A DNA stretch of 11,305 nucleotides, from assembly GCA_022561415.1 (NCBI GenBank), contig JADFRH010000040.1, forward strand, positions 1-11,305. Direction: 5' to 3'. This DNA comes from Planctomycetota bacterium (GTDB lineage Bacteria > Planctomycetota > Phycisphaerae > UBA1845). Positions within the stretch are counted from its first letter, which is position 1. Every line of letters starts with the position of its first letter. The position numbers and the translations under genes were made by a program. Under the pieces are notes generated by a model. It had not been told where the DNA came from, made no database searches, and saw only the letters and a program-made list of their open reading frames with translations. Of this stretch, positions 6,604 to 11,305 are shown one piece after another.

Positions 6604-8802
6604 TCAGGCGACTACGGTAAAGGACTCGTGCAGGTTGATTCGCCACGGGTTGGCTGCCGTCGGTAGGAACGAATAGGGCACGCCGGTGAAGCCTTGAAGT
6701 GCCGCGAGCACGTCCGAGACATTGATCTTCAGATCGAGGCAACCCGGCTCCAAGTCGGCGCGCGCTTTTCGGATGCTCCCCTCTGCGTTTGCGAACTTGC
6801 CCAGCACGGCGAGCGCATCAACGATGTCCACGCTTCCGCTCGGCAGGCTCGGGGGCCTTGCGCCGAGATCGGTCACGATATCGCCGTGTCTGGGATTAAG
6901 AACGGTCAGCGGCTCCGAAAAGTTCTGCGCGCGGCGCTGGTCGCAGCCCTGCACAACCACCTCGACTCGATATGCACCGTCGGGCACGATCCCTTCGTGA
7001 AAGACATACAGCTCCCCGAGTGTGCTCCAATCCCGATAGAACGGAGTACAGGTCAGCGTGGCAGCCTGAAAACTCGTGAAGTCCGGGATGGAGTTGATGA
7101 GCCCGCTGCTTTCGGTTACCTCGCTCGGCGGCCCCACCCACATCGTGGTCCCGTTCCAGACGTCGAAGGGCGGTGGAAGATCGACAAACGTGACACGAAG
7201 CGCCTGAGTGAGATCAGCATCCCCGGCCTCGAAAACCAGAAACCGATTCGCCGTCACGGGCGAAGCCAGCCCACCGCTGCCCGTTAGCGATACCCCCAGC
7301 GCGGGCGAGGATGGCTCGCAGCAGTCGTCGGGGGGTCCGTTCGCGCTGGTGTCGCGTCCAAGGCTACAGCCGGGTTCCTGGCAACCACAGTCGTCGATGA
7401 CTCCGTCTCCATCGCAATCGATACTTGTTCCATCTGCGATATCGCATTCGTCGGGGATGTCGTTGTGGTTGCAATCAACGTCGCACTCGTCCGGAATACC
7501 GTTTGCGTTACAATCGCTGCTGAATCCGGAGTCAAGGTCGCACTCATCGGCTAGGCGATTGAAATTGCAATCCCCGTCGCATTCGTCCGGAATGCCATTG
7601 TCGTTGCAGTCGTTGCTGAATCCGCTAGCAAGGTCGCACTCGTCTGCCAATTTGTTACGGTTGCAGTCCGTGTCGCACTCATCCGGAACACCGTTGCCAT
7701 TGCAGTCGTTGCTAGTCGGACCTTCCAGGTCGCACGAATCCGGAACACCGTTGACGTTGCAGTCGTTGCTGAACCCAGTATCGATATCGCACACGTCTTC
7801 GATCCCGTTCGCGTTGCAGTCCGTACCGCATTCGTCCGGAACGCCGTCTCCGTTGCAGTCGAAACTGAACCCGGTAGCGATGTCGCACTCGTCCGCGAAA
7901 AGGTTCCCGTTGCAGTCCGTCTCGCACTCGTCCAGAACTCCGGTCCCGTTGCAATCGTGGCTAAGTCCCGTATTAAGGTCGCAATCGTCTCGCAAGCCGT
8001 TCTCGTTACAGTCCGGGCCGCGAAAATCGTCTATGATATATGCCGCATACGGATCGACACTGCCTATGAGTACACGCCCTCCGTCGATGGCCACGTCAGG
8101 TCCAAACCTCCAGCGCACATCAGTTTCTCCGAAGAGCCTGCGCGTTTCGATCCATCCAGCGCCATTTCGCTCAAAAACAAGAACGCGGCTGCGGGAAGCC
8201 CATGTGACCAGGAGCACGTCGTCGCCTGCGGCGACGTTCGTGCCGAAATAACTGCCTGTCACTTGAATGGGGGCACTAAGTTTCGCGGTCTCAAACCAAC
8301 CCGCGCCGTCGTATTCGTAAACGTATACTGCACCTGTAAAAGCCGCGGAGCCTTCATACTTAGCGTGGGCACCGACTACGATCGTATCCTGGAAGAGGCC
8401 GACGCTACGGCCGAAGTCATCACCGTGGGCGCCATCCGAGGCCACAAGCTTCGCCTCCTGCGTCCACCCACTTTCACTGCGACGAAACACGTAGGCCGCA
8501 CCGGTGCGTACGTCATCGACGAAGCCGAAGTGCACACCCACGACGAGAACGCCGTCACGTATAACGACCGGTGAACCGAAGATATGCTCCGGCATCGGAT
8601 CGCTCGGCCCGACCTGTCCATCAAGTATCCACGTCGATCCCTCGCGTCGATACACGTATGCATATCCCAAGACGGCCGAATTGTTCGGAGTTCCCCACCC
8701 GACCGCAATGAAATCCCCGCTTATCGAGACCGTCCTTCCAAAAATTCCCTCTGGAGCCGGATCCTCGAGTGCGAGCCTGGCTTCCTGAACCCACCCATCG
8801 AC
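6604..8802 (-). CDS. FG-GAP propeller / calcium-repeat / dockerin-like protein, C-terminal part after frameshift
   Basis: This is the larger part (about 732 residues) of a secreted protein whose front is in another frame (8721-9188). The frame is open from 8847, but homology starts at VDGWVQEARL near 8802. No good start codon exists here; a TTG at 8670 lies inside a blade and is not convincing. It carries five further FG-GAP-type units (FGRTVSI, FGSPVVI, FGRSVGL, FGTNVAA, FGPDVAI), making seven with the front piece, the number of blades of an integrin-like propeller. Next come 13 DCNxNGxxDEC repeats, then a beta-rich region, then a dockerin-like end (about 6607-6888: SGSVDIVDALAVLGKF, KARADLEPGCLDLKINVSDV, GFTGVPYSF). 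Such proteins are typical of planctomycete surfaces or secretomes; binding partners are unknown. Calcium binding by the Asp/Asn-rich repeats and the tail is inferred from family. It stops at TGA 6606-6604. Confidence 0.75.
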   Translation of the reverse strand, partial: VDGWVQEARLALEDPAPEGIFGRTVSISGDFIAVGWGTPNNSAVLGYAYVYRREGSTWILDGQVGPSDPMPEHIFGSPVVIRDGVLVVGVHFGFVDDVRTGAAYVFRRSESGWTQEAKLVASDGAHGDDFGRSVGLFQDTIVVGAHAKYEGSAAFTGAVYVYEYDGAGWFETAKLSAPIQVTGSYFGTNVAAGDDVLLVTWASRSRVLVFERNGAGWIETRRLFGETDVRWRFGPDVAIDGGRVLIGSVDPYAAYIIDDFRGPDCNENGLRDDCDLNTGLSHDCNGTGVLDECETDCNGNLFADECDIATGFSFDCNGDGVPDECGTDCNANGIEDVCDIDTGFSNDCNVNGVPDSCDLEGPTSNDCNGNGVPDECDTDCNRNKLADECDLASGFSNDCNDNGIPDECDGDCNFNRLADECDLDSGFSSDCNANGIPDECDVDCNHNDIPDECDIADGTSIDCDGDGVIDDCGCQEPGCSLGRDTSANGPPDDCCEPSSPALGVSLTGSGGLASPVTANRFLVFEAGDADLTQALRVTFVDLPPPFDVWNGTTMWVGPPSEVTESSGLINSIPDFTSFQAATLTCTPFYRDWSTLGELYVFHEGIVPDGAYRVEVVVQGCDQRRAQNFSEPLTVLNPRHGDIVTDLGARPPSLPSGSVDIVDALAVLGKFANAEGSIRKARADLEPGCLDLKINVSDVLAALQGFTGVPYSFLPTAANPWRINLHESFTVVA
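6607..6888 (-). other. Dockerin-like C-terminal domain of the propeller protein
   Basis: The last 94 codons contain two EF-hand-like Asp-rich helices in tandem: DIVTDLG to VDIVDALAVLGKF, and LDLKINVSDVLAALQGF. They are joined by KARADLEP and closed by GVPYSF. This duplicated Asp loop plus helix layout resembles type I dockerins and is a recurrent tail on planctomycete exported proteins. Whether it binds a cohesin or acts as a sorting tail is unknown. Confidence 0.55.
7387..8013 (-). repeat. Thirteen DCNxNGxPDEC coding repeats (thrombospondin type 3-like)
   Basis: Within the propeller-protein gene the motif D-C-N-x-N-G-x-x-D-x-C occurs 13 times, for example DCNENGLRDDC first and DCDGDGVIDDC last. 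The Asp/Asn positions are those of calcium-binding thrombospondin type 3 repeats, and the paired cysteines suggest disulfides, which fits an exported protein. Units partly alternate between a PDEC form and an ADEC form followed by DLxxGFS, giving a second-order period of about 32 residues (about 96 bases). Confidence 0.85.
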
Positions 8803-9188
8803 ACCTCGCCGACGTCCCCCTCGCCTGACGCGCTTACAACGACCGTATCACCATCAAGCGCAACCGAATTCGCGAACCCGTCCCCACCGTTAACCGACTC
8901 GCCGTCAATCGTCGCATCCAGCTCCCAGATATCGTCGTCGAGGCGATAGATATACGCTGCGCCACATGTATCGGCGCTACTCGTACAACTTCGGTTTGCA
9001 GCACCGACGATGGCAAAGGGAGTCGCCAAGCCTACGCTCCATCCAAAGCCATCCTCTTCCGAGGGCTCGGACGTGAGTTTCGTCATATCGCACGTAGGCG
9101 GTTCACCGGCCGTGGCGGGATCAGCAAGAAATGCAAAGACGCAAACCGAGGAACCAAGCGCTGAAGCGATACGAGCATGACGCCACAT
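8721..9188 (-). CDS. FG-GAP propeller protein, N-terminal part (frameshifted)
   Basis: This is a 155-codon frame carrying the true front of the secreted propeller protein. The ATG at 9188 has a strong ribosome site (GGAGG, 7 bases away). Residues 1-27 are a signal peptide: RHAR, then a hydrophobic core IASALGSSVCVFAFL, then small residues ending near ATAGEP. The first two FG-GAP-type units follow (DGFGWSVGL ending GAAYIYR, then DGFANSVALDGDTVVVSA). From about residue 122-129 (8825-8804) the frame stops resembling the family and ends at a spurious TGA (8723-8721) after MGGFRKPGS. The propeller resumes in another frame at 8802. The gene is therefore interrupted, by mutation or by sequence error. 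Reading upstream beyond 9188 to 9449 gives no family-like residues and is rejected. Confidence 0.72.
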   Translation of the reverse strand: MWRHARIASALGSSVCVFAFLADPATAGEPPTCDMTKLTSEPSEEDGFGWSVGLATPFAIVGAANRSCTSSADTCGAAYIYRLDDDIWELDATIDGESVNGGDGFANSVALDGDTVVVSASGEGDVGEVSMGGFRKPGSHSRIRLQREFLEGRSR

Positions 9189-9388
9189 GGGTAGCCTCCG
9201 ATGAACCGCGGTCGCTCGACTTGGTCGCATAAGCAAGCTACACTGTTGTTCCAAGCGGTGCGCGGCTGCTATGCCCGAAACCCGCTCAAGGGCAACGGGT
9301 GAAGTGTACCTCGCGAAAGCGAGCGCTGCAAGATCATTTAGGAAGATGCCGTGGATTGCGGCCGAATCACGCCTCCAGGGCCTAAGAA

Positions 9389-9405
9389 CGCGGTTCGGCT
9401 GACCG
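9389..9405 (-). terminator. Weak hairpin after the helicase ORF
   Basis: GCGGT and ACCGC (9389-9405) can form a 5-bp stem plus one wobble pair with a 5-base loop, 35 bases past the stop at 9440. On the minus strand GTTCTT follows, a poor T-run. It could end helicase transcription, but the stem is short. The rest of 9189-9439 holds no gene that can be supported. Confidence 0.22.
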
Positions 9406-9439
9406 CAAGAAGGAGGGAGGGCGCGGGGCGGAAAGGGCG

Positions 9440-11257
9440 TCAGGTGCAAACAGTCACTTCGCAGTCGGGCAGCGCGCGCAGAAACGCCTTGCCATAGTGT
9501 TTCGTACGTACGCGCGGGTCGAGGATCACCACGATGCCCTTGTCGCGGCGGGTGCGAATCAGCCGGCCGATCCCCTGTCGGAACTTCAACACGGCCTCGG
9601 GAAGCTGAAACTCCATGAACGGGTTACCGCCGGCCTCGCGGATTCGCTCGATTCGCGCCTCCACCATCGGCTCGTTCGGCACGGCGAAGGGCAGGCGGAC
9701 GATGATGACGTTACTCAGCGTCTCGCCGGGAACGTCGACGCCGGTCCAGAAGGTGTCCGTGCCGAACAGGACGCTCCGCGGCACCGCGCGGAACTCGTCG
9801 AGCATGGCCGTGCGCGGCATGCCCGAGCCCTGCACAAGCAGCGGCATGTCTTGCTCGTCGAAAAACTCCGAAAGCCGCTCGGCAAAGCGATCCATCATGC
9901 TGTAGCTGGTAAAGAGCACGAACGCCCGGCCCGAAGTTTGCAGGACGTAGTTCTTGATTGCATCGCACGCTCCCGAGACGAACGACTCACCCGCGCTGGG
10001 GTCGGGCAACCCGGCCTCGACGTAGACCTTGAGCTGCTCGCGGTAGTCGAACGGTGATCCCAGCGCGAGCGTCCGGGTTTCGTCAAGCCCGAGCCGTCCG
10101 CGCATGTAGGCGAACGGCTCGTCACTGCCGACGGTCAGTGTGGCCGAGGTGAGTACGGTGCTGTCGAGATTGTCGAACAGAAGGCGTTTGAGTTCCGGTC
10201 CGATGTCGATGGGTCTGCCGGCCAGGGTGACACGCCCGCGCGGCCCCTCGCGCGTCGTGATCCAGTGAACCCAGTCCTCGTTTTCCTGCGTGTGCCAATG
10301 CTCGACGCGATCGGCCAGGTCGGCGCATCGATCCATCAACCCGGCGTACTCCAACCGGTCATCCTCGTCGTCCAGCTCCTCACGTAGACCGCGCAATCGA
10401 TCACGAACCGACAGCAGGCCCGGCGACACCGTCTGTTCGACAGGCGGTGGCTCGCGCAGCCGGCCGTTGAAGTTGTTTTGATCCAACGACCATGTGGTGA
10501 GCGCATTGAAATAGGCGTCGATCGACCTTCGGGCCTCCTCGACTACGCGGACGCTGTTGCGGTCCTCTCGCGCGTGCAAGATGCCGCGCCCGGTCTTCTC
10601 GTGGTGCAGCGTGTTGAGGAGGTGGTTGATCTGCAGGTTGGAGACACCGATACCGAGATGATCGCCGGCCACCCGCTCGACCGTGTGGGCCTCGTCGAGA
10701 ATCAGAAAATCATACGGCGGCAGGAACGAGGCCCCTCGCGACTTCAGTGCGAGATCGGAAAACAGCAGTGCGTGATTCACAATCAATAGCTGCGCATCGG
10801 CCGCCCGTCGTCGAGCGCGTTGAAAGAAGCATGGGCTGTAGTGCGGACACTTGCGACCCAGGCAGTCGTCGCCGTCGCTGCGCACGCGATCCCACACCGT
10901 GCTGTTCGGCTGCCGTGCCAGGTCGGCCAGCGAGCCGTCCTCGGTCGGCGTGAAGCGCACGAAGAAGATCCTGGTATGCGTGTCGTCGATGGGCACGCGA
11001 ATCTGCGTGGCGTTGCCCTGGCGCAGGATGTTCGGAAAGATGAGCGGGTGGTGGTCGACCATCCCGTTGACGTAGGTGCGCTTCTTCATGATGCCGAAGT
11101 CGGTCAGATAGAACTCGAAGCTTTCAACGTCGTCGGTGAACCCGCGAGTGGTGCTGACGGGCGTCCGGCCGCGGCCGATCACCGACGTTTGCCCGTCAAC
11201 GAGTTCAATTGTCCGTCCGGCATCGGGACCTTCGACGACATGTAACTGATGTTTCAT
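9440..11257 (-). CDS. DinG/XPD-type helicase ORF lacking Walker A, with FHA and Rieske fragments at its front
   Basis: This is a 605-residue open frame with parts of three families. Residues about 105-605 are a DinG/YoaA-type superfamily 2 helicase: cysteines CLGRKCPHYSPC (C132, C137, C143) of the iron-sulfur cluster, DEAH box LILDEAHTVE (188-191), motif III LTSATLTVG (369-377), motif V FGTDTFWTGVDVPG (498-511), and motif VI QGIGRLIRTRR (561-571). The Q-motif, Walker A and first iron-sulfur cysteine, which should lie in the 100-200 residues before this, are absent. In their place are an FHA-domain start (1-32: LHVVEGPDAGR, SVIGRGR) and a Rieske oxygenase catalytic-domain fragment (about 33-104: DFGIMKKR, HHPLIFPNILR, RVPIDDTHT). 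The ATG at 11257 is real-looking, with an in-frame stop 30 bases upstream and AAGGGA 12 bases before it. As written it should not hydrolyse ATP. It is either a fusion or decay product, or an assembly mis-join. Confidence 0.8.
   Translation of the reverse strand: MKHQLHVVEGPDAGRTIELVDGQTSVIGRGRTPVSTTRGFTDDVESFEFYLTDFGIMKKRTYVNGMVDHHPLIFPNILRQGNATQIRVPIDDTHTRIFFVRFTPTEDGSLADLARQPNSTVWDRVRSDGDDCLGRKCPHYSPCFFQRARRRAADAQLLIVNHALLFSDLALKSRGASFLPPYDFLILDEAHTVERVAGDHLGIGVSNLQINHLLNTLHHEKTGRGILHAREDRNSVRVVEEARRSIDAYFNALTTWSLDQNNFNGRLREPPPVEQTVSPGLLSVRDRLRGLREELDDEDDRLEYAGLMDRCADLADRVEHWHTQENEDWVHWITTREGPRGRVTLAGRPIDIGPELKRLLFDNLDSTVLTSATLTVGSDEPFAYMRGRLGLDETRTLALGSPFDYREQLKVYVEAGLPDPSAGESFVSGACDAIKNYVLQTSGRAFVLFTSYSMMDRFAERLSEFFDEQDMPLLVQGSGMPRTAMLDEFRAVPRSVLFGTDTFWTGVDVPGETLSNVIIVRLPFAVPNEPMVEARIERIREAGGNPFMEFQLPEAVLKFRQGIGRLIRTRRDKGIVVILDPRVRTKHYGKAFLRALPDCEVTVCT
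10946..11161 (-). other. Rieske-type ring-hydroxylating oxygenase fragment inside the helicase ORF
   Basis: Codons of about 33-104 encode residues typical of the catalytic alpha-subunit domain of Rieske non-heme iron oxygenases: FEFYLTDFGIMKKR, then HHPLIFPNILRQGN, then QIRVPIDDTHTRIFFVRFTP. The DFG(I) strand and the VPIDDTHT strand are recognisable family blocks in the correct order and spacing. The Rieske iron-sulfur domain and the metal-ligand histidines are absent, so it cannot be an active oxygenase. Recognition is from memory of the family. Confidence 0.6.
11162..11257 (-). other. FHA-domain N-terminal fragment
   Basis: The first 32 codons read LHVVEGPDAGRTIELVDG and then VIGRGR, the first three strands of a forkhead-associated domain. 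The next expected blocks (D-x-x-L-x-D-x-x-V-S-R-x-H) are missing, so the phosphothreonine-binding site is incomplete. The start codon and leader at the right edge presumably belonged to an FHA-protein gene. Confidence 0.6.
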
Positions 11258-11305
11258 TGTGTTTATCGTTCCCTTGCCGAATCTTCATCTTCGTTAGTTT
11301 TTGGA

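Noticed and set aside
7387..8013. Regularly spaced DNA repeats resembling a CRISPR array
   Set aside because: The repeats are imperfect at DNA level, in frame, and encode a known protein repeat; there is no constant repeat with variable spacers.
7208..8251. Long + strand open frame of 347 codons rich in Ser, Leu and Gln with a repeat pattern
   Set aside because: It mirrors the DCNxNGxPDEC repeats of the minus-strand gene; the periodicity is inherited from that gene and no signal peptide or known domain is seen.
9189..9449. Upstream extension of the propeller-protein N-terminus to 9449
   Set aside because: The ATG at 9188 has a strong ribosome site and is followed at once by a signal peptide; the extension has no family-like sequence and overlaps the helicase end.

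Overview
The window looks like a piece of a GC-rich planctomycete chromosome, possibly a Phycisphaerae-type lineage. This is an inference from protein style: a small membrane protein with the CxxCGYxLRGLPEPxCPEC zinc ribbon, an exported propeller protein with DCNxNGxPDEC repeats and a dockerin-like tail ending near GVPYSF, and a DUF1569 protein. No rRNA or tRNA gene is visible, so the taxonomy is not proven.

Layout. The left edge (2-166, + strand) holds the last 54 codons of thioredoxin reductase. Every other gene is on the minus strand, so the description reads from right to left. At 11257-9440 is a DinG/XPD-type helicase ORF whose front has been replaced by an FHA-domain start and a Rieske-oxygenase fragment. 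It has no Walker A. At 9188-6604 is a secreted seven-bladed FG-GAP propeller protein with 13 calcium-binding-type repeats and a dockerin-like end, broken by a frameshift near 8800-8825. At 6473-5895 is a zinc-ribbon single-pass membrane protein, and at 5781-4312 an ALDH1/2-type aldehyde dehydrogenase with an inverted repeat at its ribosome binding site. A gene-free stretch follows. At 3976-2819 is an exported HEAT-repeat protein and at 2769-2287 a DUF1569 (DinB-like) protein, followed by a probable terminator. At 2081-310 is a tight two-gene unit: an ABC/AAA_21 ATPase overlapping a DUF4276 Toprim-like protein by 4 bases.

The most system-like element is the ATPase + DUF4276 pair. It has the two halves of an OLD-family nuclease (ABC ATPase plus Toprim) as separate, translationally coupled proteins, resembling the two-protein logic of the PARIS defence system. 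It appears to have its own promoter and to be insulated by the terminator behind the DUF1569 gene. A role in phage or plasmid defence is inference.

The strangest element is the chimeric helicase ORF at the right edge. Parts of three unrelated families are joined in one open frame. It is either a genuine gene fusion or decay product, or a contig mis-join. The frameshift in the next gene makes a quality problem in the right-hand 2.5 kb a serious alternative. The remaining genes look like ordinary housekeeping or lineage-typical genes with no obvious shared pathway.
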